Shown here in pieces: positions 24,388-37,000 of a DNA stretch of 64,000 bases. The translations under genes and the position numbers were made by a program. The DNA is taken from assembly GCA_022747635.1 (NCBI GenBank), contig JAKTNV010000658.1:1-64000 (forward strand). The letters run 5' to 3'. The DNA is from Hetaerina americana. Its lineage: Eukaryota; Arthropoda; Insecta; Odonata; Calopterygidae. The notes beneath the pieces are model-generated. The model had not been told where the DNA came from. It saw nothing but the letters and a program-made list of their open reading frames with translations, and made no database searches. The first letter of the stretch is position 1. Every line of letters starts with the position of its first letter.

Positions 24388-27300
24388 TTAGAGTGTATTT
24401 TTAAGGTGTATAGAAGGCATTTATTTCATTTTTAGAAAATTTAATTTTTCACATTTTTCCATGAAAAGTGCCAATACCCCCCCCTTTGGGTTCTAGGTGA
24501 AAATCTTACTCGACACAAATCAAACAAAAATGTTTCCATGGTGTGTATTGTTGTTCATTTTCATCAAATAAACAAAATAAAACCCAGAATAAATACTGAA
24601 ATACAAGAAATGAGCATAAAAGAAGCTTCAGCGGAAGTGTTAATGTTACTAAAAGAGCCCAAATTTCTAAAAATATTGCGAAAAACACCAATTTTCAGTT
24701 TTAGAGTGAATGTTTGAGGTGTATAGAAGGCATTTATTTCATTTTTAGAAAATGTTTTTTTCCCATTTTTCCATGAATAGGGCCAATACCCCCTCCTTTG
24801 GGTTGTAGGTGAAAATCTCTCTTGACACAAATCAAATAAAAATGTTTCCATGGTGCGTATTGTTGTTCATTTTCATTAAATAAACAAAATTAAACCCATA
24901 ATAAATCCTGAAAAGCAAGAAATGAGCATGAAAATTGCTTCAGCGGGGTTGTTAATGTTACTAAAAGAGCCCAAATTTTTAAAAATATTGCGAAAAACCA
25001 CAATCTTCTGTTTAAGAGTGAATGTTTGAGGTTGTATAGAAGGCATTTATTTCAATTTTAGAAAATTTAATTTTTCACATTTTTCTATGAAAATTGCCAA
25101 TACCCACCCCTTTGGGTTCTAGGTGAAAATCTCACTCGACACATATCAAACAAAAATGTTTCCATGGTGTGTATTGTTGTTCATTTTCATCAAATTAACA
25201 AAATAAAACCCAGAATAAATAGTGAAAGACAAGAAATGAGCATAAAAGATGCTTCAGCGCAAGTGGTAATGTTACTTAAAGAGCCCAAATTTCTAAAAAT
25301 ATTGCGAAAAACAACAATTTTCAGTTTTAGAGTGAATGTTTGAGGTTTATAGAAGGCATTTATTCTATTTTTAGAAAATTTAATTTTTCCCATTTTTCCA
25401 TGAAAAGTGCCAACCCTTTGGGTTCTAGGTGAAAATCTTAATCGAGACAAATCAAACAAAAATGTTTCCATGGTGTGTATTGTTGTTCGTTTTCATCAAA
25501 TAAACAAAATAAAACCCAGAATAAATAGTGAAAGACAAGAAATGAGCATAAAAGATGCTTCAGCGCAAGTGTTAATGTTACTAAAAGAGCCCAAATTTCT
25601 AAAAATATTGCGAAAAACAACAATTTTCAGTTTTAGAGGGAATGTTTGAGGTGTATAGAAGGCATTTATTTTATTTTTAGAAAATTTAATTTTTCCCATT
25701 TTTCCATGAAAAGTGCCAACCCTTTGGGTTCTAGGTGAAAATCTTAATCGACACAAATCAAACAAAAATGTTTCCATGGTGTGTATTGTTGTTCGTTTTC
25801 ATCAAATAAACAAAATAAAACCCAGAATAAATACTGAAAGACAAGAAATGAGCATAAAAGATGCTTCAGCGCAAGTGTTTATGTTGCTAAAAGAGCCAAA
25901 ATTTCTAAAATTATTGCGAAAAACAACAATTTTCATTTTAAGAGGGAATGTTTGAGGCGTATAGAAGGCATTTATTTCATTTTTAGAAAATTTAATTATT
26001 CACATTATTCCATGAAAAGTGCCAATACCCCCCCCTTTGGGTTCTAGGTGAAAATCTCACTCGACACAAATCAAACAAAAATGTTTCCATGGAGTGTATT
26101 TTTGCTCATTTTCATCAAATAAACAAAGTAAAACCAAGAATAAATCCTGAAAGATAAGAAATGAGCATTAAAGATGCTTCAGCTCAAGTGTTAGATTACT
26201 AAAAGAGCCCAAATTTCTAAAAATATTGCGAAAAACCACAATCTTCTGTTTAAGAGTGAATGTTTGAGGTGTATAAAAGGCATTTATTTTATTTTAGAAA
26301 ATTTAATTTTTCCCATTTTTCCATGAAAAGTGCCAATACCCCCCCCTTTGGGTTTTAGGTGAAAATCTTACTCGACACAAATGAAACAAAAATGTTTCCA
26401 TGGGGTGTATTGTTGTTCATTTTTATCAAATAAACAAAATAAAACCCAGAATAAATACTGAAATACAAGAAATGAGCATAAAAGAAGCTTCAGCGGAAGT
26501 GTTAATGTTACTAAAAGAGCCCAAATTTCTAAAAATATTGCGAAAAACAACAATTTTCAGTTTTAGAGTGAATGTTTGAGGTGTATAGAAGGCATTTATT
26601 TCATTTTTAGAAAATTTAATTTTTCCCATTTTTCCATGAATAGGGCCAATACCCCCTCCTTTGCGTTGTAGGTGAAAATCTCACTTGACACAAATCAAAT
26701 AAAAATGTTTCCATGGTGCGTATTGTTGTTCATTTTCATTAAATAAACAAAATTAAACCCATAATAAATCCTGAAAGACAAGAAATGAGCTTAAAAATTG
26801 CTTCAGCGGGGTTGTTAATGTTACTAAAAGAGCCCAAATTTCTAAAAATATTGCGAAAAACCACAACCTTCTGTTTAAGAGTGAATGTTTGAGGTTGTAT
26901 AGAAGGCATTTATTTCAATTTTAGAAAATTTAATTTTTCACATTTTTCTATGAAAAGTGCCAATACCCACCCCTTTGGGTTCTAGGTGAAAATCTCACTC
27001 GACACATATCAAACAAAAATGTTTCCATGGTGTGTATTGTTGTTCATTTTCATCAAATTAACAAAATAAAACCCAGAATAAATAGTGAAAGACAAGAAAT
27101 GAGCATAAAGATGCTTCAGCGCAAGTGTTTATGTTGCTAAAAGAGCCAAAATTTCTAAAATTATTGCGAAAAACAACAATTTTCATTTTAAGAGGGAATG
27201 TTTGAGGTGTATAAAAGGCATTTATTTCAATTTTAGAAAATTTAATTTTTCACATTTTTCCATTAAAAGTGCCAATACCCCCCCCTTTGGGTTCTAGGTG

Positions 27301-27825
27301 AAAATCTTACTCGACACAAATCAAACAAAAATGTTTCCATGGTGTTTATTGTTGTTCATTTTCATCAAATAAACAAAATAAAACCAAGAATAAATACTGA
27401 AAGACAAGAAATGAGCATAAAAGATGCTTCAGCGCAAGTGTAAATGTTACTAAAAGAGCCCAAATTTCTAAAAATATTGCGAAAAACAACAATTTTCAGT
27501 TTTAGAGTGTATGTTTGAGGTGTAAAGAAGGCATTTATTTCATTTTTAGAAAATTTAATTATTTACATTTTTCCATGAAAAGTGCCCTTTGGGTTCTAGG
27601 TGAAAATCTCACTCGACACAAATCAAACAAAAATGTTTCCATGGTGTGTATTGTTGTTTATTTTCATCAAATAAACAAAATAAAACCCAGAATAAATACT
27701 GAAAGACAAGAAATAAGTATTAGAGAAGCTTCAGCGCAAGTGTTAATGTTGCTTAAAGAGCCAAAATTTCTAAAAATATTGCGAAAAACAGCAATTTTCA
27801 GTTGAAGAGTGAATGTTTGAGGTGT

Positions 27826-28800
27826 ATAGAAGGCATTTATTTCATTTTTAGAAAATTTAATTTTTCACATTTTTCCATGAAAAGTGACAATGCCCCCTTT
27901 GGGTTCTAGGTGAAAATCTCAATCGAAACAAATCAAACAAAAATGTTTCCATGATGTGTATTGTTGTTCATTTTCATCAAATAAACAAAATAAAACCCAG
28001 AATAAATCCTGAAAGACAAGAAATGAGCATAAAAGATGCATCAGCGGGGTTGTTAATGTTAATTAAAGGGCCAAAATTTCTAAAAATATTGCGAAAAACA
28101 ACAATCTTCTGTTTTAGAGTGAATGTTTGAGGTGTATAGAGGGCATTTATTTCATATTTAGAAAATTTAATTTTTCACATTTTTCCATGAAAAGTGCCAA
28201 TACCCCCCCCTTGGGGTTCTAGGTGAAAATCTCACTCGACACAAATCAAACAAAAATGTTTCCATGGTGTGTATTGTTGTTCATTTTCATAAAATAAACA
28301 AAATAAAACCCAGAATAAATCCTGAAAGGCAAGAAATGAGCATAAAAGATGCTTCAGCGGAAGTGTTAATGTTATTAAAAGAGCCCAAATTTCTAAAAAT
28401 ATTGCGAAAAACAACAATTTTCAGTTTTAGAGTGAATGTTTGAGGTGTATAGAAGGCATTTATTTCATTTTTTAAAAATTTAATTTTTCCCATTTTTCCA
28501 TGAAAAGTGCCCCCCCTTTGGGTTCTAGGTGAAAATCTCACTCGACACAAATCAAACAAAAATGTTTCCATGGTGTGTATTGTTGTTCATTTTCATCAAA
28601 TAAACAAAATAAAACCCAGAATAAATACTGAAAGACAAGAAATGAGCATTAAAGATGCTTCAGCGCAAGTGTTTATGTTCCTAAAAGAGCCAAAATTTCT
28701 AAAAATATTGCGAAAAACAACAATTTTCAGTTTAAGAGTGAATGGTTGAGGTGTATAGAAGGCATTTATTTCATTTTTAGAAAATGTTTTTTTTTACATT
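27826..28800 (+). repeat. Group of three monomers with no close partner in the window
   Basis: These units carry private variants: GTGACAATGCCCCCTTTGG near 27885, AATTAAAGGGCC near 28060, TTCATATTTAG near 28153, CATAAAATAAAC near 28289 and GTGCCCCCCCTTTGGG near 28507. I found no other unit with the same combination. They sit beside the short-class unit pair at 27.4-27.8 kb and before block D4 copy 2, and look like an older, unhomogenised remnant. Confidence 0.65.
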
Positions 28801-28822
28801 ATTCCATTAAAAGTGCCAATAC

Positions 28823-30588
28823 CCCACCCTTTGGGTTCTAGGTGAAAATCTCACTCGACACAAATCTAACAAAAATGTTTCCATAGTGTGTATTGTTGTT
28901 CATTTAATTAAATAAAAAAAATTAAACCCAGAATAGATCCTGAACGGCAAGAAATGAGCATGAAAGATGCTTCAGCGGGGTTGTTAATGTTACTAAAAGA
29001 GCCCAAATTTCTAAAAATATTGCGAAAAACCACAATCTTCTGTTTAAGAGTGAATGTTTGAGGTGCATAAAAGGCATTTATTTCATTTTTAGTAAATGTT
29101 TTTTTTCACATTTTTCCATGAAAAGTGCCAATACCCCCCCCTTTGGGTTCTAGGTGAAAATCTTACTCGACACAAATCAAACAAAAATGTTTCCATGGTG
29201 TTTATTGTTGTTCATTTTCATCAAATAAACAAAATAAAACCAAGAATAAATACTGAAATACAAGAAATGAGCATAAAAGAAGCTTCAGCGGAAGTGTTAA
29301 TGTTACTAAAAGAGCCCAAATTTCTAAGAATATTGCGAAAAACAACAATTTTCAGTTTTAGAGTGAACGTTTGAGGTGTATAGAAGGCATTTATTTTATT
29401 TTTAGAAAATTTAATTTTTCCCATTTTTCCATGAAAAGGGCCAACCCTTTGGGTTCTAGGTGAAAATGTTAATCGACACATATCAAACAAAAATGTTTCC
29501 ATGGTGTGTATTGTTGTTCATTTTCATCAAATAAACAAAATAAAACCCAGAATAAATACTGAAAGACAAGAAATGAGCATAAAAGATGCTTCAGCGCAAG
29601 TGTTTATGTTGCTAAAAGAGCCAAAATTTCTAAAATTATTGCGAAAAACAACAATTTTCATTTTAAGAGGGAATGTTTGAGGTGTATAGAAGGCATTTAT
29701 TTCAATTTTAGAAAATTTAATTTTTCACATTTTTCCATTAAAAGTGCCAATACCCCCCTTTGGGTTCTAGGTGAAAATCTCACTCGACACAAATCAAACA
29801 AAAATGTTTCCATGGAGTGTATTTTTGCTCATTTTCATCAAATAAACAAAGTAAAACCAAGAATAAATCCTGAAAGACAAGAAATGAGCATAAAAGGTGC
29901 TTCAGCGCAAGTGTTAATTTTACTAAAAGAGCCCAAATTTCTAAAAATATTGCGAAAAACAACAATTTTCAGTTTAAGAGTGAATGTTTGAGGTGTATAG
30001 AAGGCATTTATTTCATTTTTAGAAACTGTTTTTTTCCCATTTTTCCATGAATTGGGCCAATACCCCCCCCCCCCTTTGGGTTGTAGGTGAAAATCTCACT
30101 CGACACAAATCAAAAAAAATGTTTCCATGGTGCGTATTGTTGTTCATTTTCATTAAATAAACAAAATTAAACCCATAATATATCCTGAAAGGCAAGAAAT
30201 GAGCATAAAAGTTGCTTCAGCGGGGTTGTTAATGTTACTAAAAGAGCCCAAATTTCTAAAAATATTGCGAAAATCCACAATCTTCTGTTTAAGAGTGAAT
30301 GTTTGAGGTGTATAGAAGGCATTTATTTCAATTTTAGAAAATTTAATTTTTCACATTTCTCTATGAAAAGTTCCAATACCCACCCAATTGGGTTCTAGGT
30401 GATAATCTCACTCGGCACATATCAAACAAAAATTTTTCCATGGTGTGTATTGTTGTTCATTTTCATCAAATAAACAAAATAAAATCCAGAATAAATAGTG
30501 AAAGACAAGAAATGAGCATAAAAGATGCTTCAGCGCAAGTGTAAATGTTACTAAAAGAGCCCAAATTTCTAAAAATATTGCGAAAAAC
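28823..30588 (+). repeat. Block D4, copy 2
   Basis: This is the distant copy of the 12.7-14.4 kb block, lying between the two copies of block D3. It contains the longest C tract noted (12 bases at 30063-30074) where the source has nine. It ends inside a monomer: just after ATTGCGAAAAAC it switches to CACAATCTTCTG sequence of the type found 1,558 bp earlier. Confidence 0.83.
30063..30074 (+). repeat. Longest C tract (12 bases) at the variable junction
   Basis: The junction between AATA and TTTGGG is a C tract that varies from unit to unit. Examples are 10 C at 3671-3680 and 12 C here, against the more usual 6-8, with interrupted forms such as ACCCACCCC, CCCCTCC, CCCCACCC and CCCCCCCG. It is the main source of one-base length differences between otherwise identical copies. 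Confidence 0.85.
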
Positions 30589-31078
30589 CACAATCTTCTG
30601 TTTAAGAGTGAATGTTTGAGGTGCATAAAAGGCATTTATTTCATTTTTAGTAAATGTTTTTTTTCACATTTTTCCATGAAAAGTGCCAATACCCCCCCCT
30701 TTGGGTTCTAGGTGAAAATCTTACTCGACACAAATCAAACAAAAATGTTTCCATGGTGTTTATTGTTGTTCATTTTCATCAAATAAACAAAATAAAACCA
30801 AGAATAAATACTGAAATACAAGAAATGAGCATAAAAGAAGCTTCAGCGGAAGTGTTAATGTTACTAAAAGAGCCCAAATTTCTAAGAATATTGCGAAAAA
30901 CAACAATTTTCAGTTTTAGAGTGAACGTTTGAGGTGTATAGAAGGCATTTATTTTATTTTTAGAAAATTTAATTTTTCCCATTTTTCCATGAAAAGGGCC
31001 AACCCTTTGGGTTCTAGGTGAAAATGTTAATCGACACATATCAAACAAAAATGTTTCCATGGTGTGTATTGTTGTTCA
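30588..31078 (+). repeat. Partial repeat of the 29.03-29.52 kb segment, offset 1,558 bp (5 monomers)
   Basis: About 490 bp repeats the segment at 29,030-29,520. The segment joins block D4 copy 2 to block D3 copy 2. The joints lie in the TTGCGAAAAAC region on the left and at CATTTAATTAAATAAA on the right. Both joints keep the monomer register. Confidence 0.78.
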
Positions 31079-31079
31079 T

Positions 31080-34000
31080 TTAATTAAATAAAAAAAATTA
31101 AACCCAGAATAGATCCTGAACGACAAGAAATGAGCATGAAAGATGCTTCAGCGGGGTTGTTAATGTTACTAAAAGAGCCCAAATTTCTAAAAATATTGCG
31201 AAAAACCACAATCTTCTGTTTGAGAGTGAATGTTTGAGATGTATAGAAGGCATTTATTTCATTTTTAGTAAATGTTTTTTTTCACATTTTTCCATGAAAA
31301 GTGCCAATACCCCCCCGCTTTGGGTTCTAGGTGAAAATCTCACTCGACATTAATCAAAAAAAAATAATTCCGTGGTGTGTATTGTTGTTCATTTTCATCA
31401 AATAAACAAAATAAAACCCAGAATAAATAGTGAAAGACAAGAAATGAGCATAAAAGATGCTTCAGCGCAAGTGTTAATGTTACTAAAAGAGCCCAAATTT
31501 CTAAAAATATTGCGAAAAACAACAATTTTCAGTTTTAGAGTGAATGTTTGAGGTGTATAGAAGGCATTTATTTTATTTTTAGAAAATTTAATTTTTCCCA
31601 TTTTTCCATTAAAAGTGCCAATACCCCCCCCTTTAGGTTCTAGGTGAAAATCTTACTCGACACAAATCAAACAAAAATGTTTCCATGGTGTTTTTTTTTT
31701 GTATTCATTTTCATCAAATAAACAAAATAAAACCAAGAATAAATACTGAAATACAAGAAATGAGCATAAAAGAAGCTTCAGCGGAAGTGTTAATGTTACT
31801 AAAAGAGCCCAAATTTCTAAGAATATTGCGAAAAACCACAATTTTCAGTTTTAGAGTGAACGTTTGAGGTGTATAGAAGGCATTTATTTTATTTTTAGAA
31901 AATTTAATATTTCCTATTTTTCCATGAAAAGTGCCAACCCTTTGGGTTCTAGGTGAAAATCTTAATCGACAAAAATCAAACAAAAATGTTTCCATGGTGT
32001 GTATTGTTGTTCATTTTCATCAAATAAACAAAATAAAACCCAGAATAAATACTGAAAGACAAGAAATGAGCATAAAAGATGCTTCAGCGCAAGTGTTTAT
32101 GTTGCTAAAAGAGCCAAAATTTCTAAAATTATTGCGAAAAACAACAATTTTCATTTTAAGAGGGAATGTTTGAGGTGTATAGAAGGCATTTATTTCAATT
32201 TTAGAAAATTTAATTTTTCACATTTTTCCATTAAAAGTGCCAACCCTTTGGGTTCTAGGTGAAAATCTTAATCGACACAAATCAAACAAAAATGTTTCCA
32301 TGGTGTGTATTGTTGTTCATTTTCATTAAATAAACAAAATTAAACCCATAATAAATCCTGAAAGGCAAGAAATGAGCATAAAAGTTGCTTCAGCGGGGTT
32401 GTTAATGTTACTAAAAGAGCCCAAATTTCTGAAAATATTGCGAAAATCCACAATCTTCTGTTTAAGAGTGAATGTTTGAGGTGTATAGAAGGCATTTATT
32501 TCAATTTTAGAAAATTTAATTTTTCACATTTCTCTATGAAAAGTTCCAATACCCACCCAATTGGGTTCTAGGTGAAAATCTCACTCGGCACATATCAAAC
32601 AAAAATTTTTCCATGGTGTGTATTGTTGTTCATTTTCATCAAATAAACAAAATAAAATCCAGAATAAATAGTGAAAGACAAGAAATGAGCATAAAAGATG
32701 CTTCAGCGCAAGTGTAAATGTTACTAAAAGAGCCCAAATTTCTAAAAATATTGCGAAAAACAACAATTTTCAGTTTTAGAGTGTATGTTTGAGGTGTAAA
32801 GAAGGCATTTATTTCATTTTTAGAAAATTTAATTATTTACATTTTTCCATGAAAAGTGCCCTTTGGGTTCTAGGTGAAAATCTCACTCGACACAAATCAA
32901 ACAAAAATGTTTCCATGGTGTGTATTGTTGTTTATTTTCATCAAATAAACAAAATAAAACCCAGAATAAATACTGAAAGACAAGAAATAAGTATTAGAGA
33001 AGCTTCAGCGCAAGTGTTAATGTTGCTTAAAGAGCCAAAATTTCTAAAAATATTGCGAAAAACAGCAATTTTCAGTTGAAGAGTTAATGTTTGAGGTGTA
33101 TAGAAGGCATTTATTTCATTTTTAGAAAATGTTTTTTTTCACATTTTTCCATGAAAAGTGCCAATACCCCCCCCTTTGGGTTCTAGGTCAAAATCTCACT
33201 CGACACAAATCAAACAAAAATGTTTCCATGGTGTGTATTGTTGTTCATTTTCATTAAATAAACAAAATTAAACACAGAATAATTTCTGAAATGCAAGAAA
33301 TGAGCATAAAAGATGCTTAAGCGGGGTTGTTAATGTTACTAAAACAGCCCAAATTTCTAAAAATATTGCGAAAAACCACAATCTTCTGTTTGAGAGTGAA
33401 TGTTTGAGATGTATAGAAGGCATTTATTTCAATTTTAGAAAATTTAATTTTTCACATTTCTCTATGAAAAGTGCCAATACCCACCCCTTTGGGTTCTAGG
33501 TGAAAATCTCACTCGACACATATCAAACAAAAATGTTTCCATGGTGTGTATTGTTGTTCATTTTCATCAAAAAAAATAAAACCCAGAATAAATAGTGAAA
33601 GACAAGAAATGAGCATAAAAGATGCATCAGCGCAAGTGTAAATGTTACTAAAAGAGCCCAAATTTCTAAAAATATTGCGAAAAACCACAATCTTCTGTTT
33701 AAGAGTGAATGTTTGAGGTGTATAGAAGGCATTTATTTCATTTTTAAAAAATTTAATTTTTCCCATTTTTCCATGAAAAGTGCCAATACCCCCCCCTTTG
33801 TGTTCTAGGTGAAAATCTCACTCGACACAAATCAAACAAAAATGTTTCCATGATGTGTATTGTTGTTCATTTTCATCAAATAAACAAAATAAAACCCAGA
33901 ATAAATACAGAAATACAAGAAATGAGCATTAAAGATGCTTCAGCGGAAGTGTTAATGTTACTAAAAGAGCCCAAATTTTTAAAAATATTGCGAAAAACCA

Positions 34001-37000
34001 CAATCTTCTGTTTGAGAGTGAATTTTTGAGGTGTATAGAAGGCATTTATTTCAATTTTAGAAAATTTAATTTTTCACATTTTTCTATGAAAATTGCCAAT
34101 ACCCCCCCCTTTGGGTTCTAGGTGAAAATCTCACTCGACACAAATCAAACAAAAATGTTTCCATGGTGTGTATTGCTGTTTATTTTCATCAAATAAAACA
34201 AAATAAAACCCAGAATAAATACTGATAGACAAGAAATAAGCATAAAAGAACCTTCAGCGCAAGTGTTAATGTTGCTAAAAGAGCCAAAATTTCTAAAAGT
34301 ATTGCGAAAAACAACAATTTTCAGTTTAAGAGTGAATGTTTGAGGTGTAAATAAGGCATTTATTTCATTTTTAGAAAATGTTTTTTTTCACATTTTTCCA
34401 TGAAAAGTGCCAATACCCCCCCCTTTGGGTTCTAGGTGAAAATCTCACTCGTCAAAAATCTAACAAAAATGTTTCCATGGTGTGTATTGTTGTTCATTTT
34501 CATTAAATAAACAAAATTAAACCCATAATAAATCCTGAAAGACAAGAAATGAGCATAAAAGATGCTTCAGCGGGGTTGTTAATGTTAAAAAAAGAGCCCA
34601 AATTTTCAAAAATATTGCGAAAAACAAAATTTTCAGATTTAGAGTGAATGTTTGAGGTGTGTAGAAGGCATTTATTTCATTTTTAGAAAATGTATTTTTT
34701 CTCATTTTTCCATGAAAAGTGCCAATACCCCCCCCTTTGGGTTCTAGGTGAAAATCTCACTCGACACAAATCAAACAAAAATGTTTCCATGGTGTGTATA
34801 TTTGTCATTTTCATTAAATAAACAAAATTAAACCCATAATAAATCCTGAAATGCAAGAAATGAGCATAAAAGATGCTTCAGCGGAAGTGTTTATGTTACT
34901 AAAAGAGCCCAAATTTCTAAAAATATTGCGAAAAAAAACAATGTTCAGTTTAAGAGTGAATGTTTGAGGTGTATAGAAGGCATTTATTTTATTTTTAGAA
35001 AATTTAATTTTTCCCGTTTATCCATGAAAAGTGCCAACCCTTTGGGTTCTAGGTGAAAATCTTAATCGACACAAATCAAACAAAAATGTTTCCATGGTGT
35101 GTATTGTTGTTCGTTTTCATCAAATAAACAAAATAAAACCCAGAATAAATACTGAAAGACAAGAAATGAGCATAAAAGATGCTTCAGCGCAAGTGTTTAT
35201 GTTGCTAAAAGAGCCCAAATTTCTAAAAAAATTGCGAAAAAAAACAATGTTCTGTTTAAGAGTGAATGTTTGAGGTGTATAGAAGGCATTTATTTCATTT
35301 TTAGAAAATTTAATTATTCACATTATACCATGAAAAGTGCCAATACCCCCCCTTTGGGTTCTAGGTGAAAATCTCACTCGAAACAAATCAAAAAAAAATG
35401 TTTCCATGGAGTGTATTTTTGCTCATTTTCATCAAATAAACAAAGTAAAACCAAGAATAAATCCTGAAAGATAAGAAATGAGCATTAAAGATGCTTCAGC
35501 TCAAGTGTTAAGGTTACTAAAAGAGCCCAAATTTCTGAAAATATTACGAAAAACAACAATCTTCTGTTTTAGAGTGAATGTTTGAGGTGAATATCAGGCA
35601 TTTATTTCATTTTTAGAAAATGTTATTTTTCACATTTTTCCATGAAAAGTTCCAATACCCCCACCCTTTGGGTTCTAAGTGAAAATCTCACTCGACACAA
35701 ATCAAACAAAAATGTTTCCATGGTGTGTTTTGTTGTTCATTTTCATCAAATAAACAAAATAAAACCCAGATTAAATCCTGAAAGACAAGAAATGAGCATA
35801 AAAGGTGCTTCAGCACAAGTGTTAATGTTACTAAAAGAGCCCAAATTTCTAAAAAAATTGCGAAAAACAACAATTTTCAGTTTAAGAGTGAATGTTTGAG
35901 GTGTATAGAAGGCATTTATTTCATTTTTAGAAAATGTTTTTTTCCCATTTTTCCATGAATTGGGCCAATACCCCCCCCTTTGGGTTGTAGGTGAAAATCT
36001 CACTCGCCACAAATCAAACAAAAATGTTTCCATGGTGCGGATTGTTGTTCATTTTCATTAAATAAACAAAATTAAACCCATAATAAATCCTGAAAGGCAA
36101 GAAATGAGCATAAAAGTTGCTTCAGCGGGGTTGTTAATGTTACTAAAAGAGCCCAAATTTCTAAAAATATTGCGAAAAACAACAATTTTCAGTTTTAGAG
36201 TGTATTTTTAAGGTGTATAGAAGGCATTTATTTCATTTTTAGAAAATTTAATTTTTCACATTTTTCCATGAAAAGTGCCAATACCCCCCCTTTGGGTTCT
36301 AGGTGAAAATCTAACTCGACACAAATCAAACAAAAATGTTTCCATGATGTGTATTGTTGTTCATTTTCATCAAATAAACAAAATAAAACCCAGAATAAAT
36401 ACTGAAATACAAGAAATGAGCATAAAAGAAGCTTCAGCGGGTGTTAATGTTACTAAAAGAGCCCAAATTTCTAAAAATATTGCGAAAAACAACAATTTTC
36501 AGTTTTAGAGTGAATGTTTGAGGTGAATAGAAGGCATTTATTTTATTTTTAGAAAATTTAATTTTTCCCATTTTTCAATGAAAAGTGCCAATACCCCCCC
36601 CTTTGGGTTCTAGGTGAAAATCTTACTCGACACAAATCAAACAAAAATGTTTCCATGGTGTGTATTGTTGTTCATTTTCATCAAATAAACAAAATAAAAC
36701 CCAGAATAAATATTGAAATACAAGAAATGAGCATAAAAGAAGCTTCAGCGGAAGTGTTAATGTTACAAAAAGAGCCCAAATTTCTATAAATATTGCGAAA
36801 AACACCAATTTTCAGTTTTAGAGTGAATGTTTGAGTTGTATAGAAGGCATTTATTTCATTTTTAGAAAATGTTTTTTTCCCATTTTTCCATGAATAGGGC
36901 CAATACCCCCTCCTTTGGGTTGTAGGTGAAAATCTCTCTTGACACAAATCAAATAAAAATGTTTCCATGGTGCGTATTGTTGTTCATTTTCATTAAATAA

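Larger units (their letters stand above)
18655..27108 (+). repeat. Block D3, copy 1 (~8.45 kb segmental duplication)
   Basis: This is the largest repeated block in the window, about 27 monomers, recurring at 31,080. Shared rare markers include the T10 run at 19266-19275, CACCCAATTGGG near 20750, a unit with GATGCTTAAGCGGGG near 21510, a pure A run near 21764, TTTGTGTTCTAGG near 22007, AACCTTCAGCG near 22448, GTGTGTAGAAGGC near 22850, GGAGTGTATTTTTGCTC near 23602 and 26093, and TTTGCGTTGTAGG near 26661. Confidence 0.88.
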
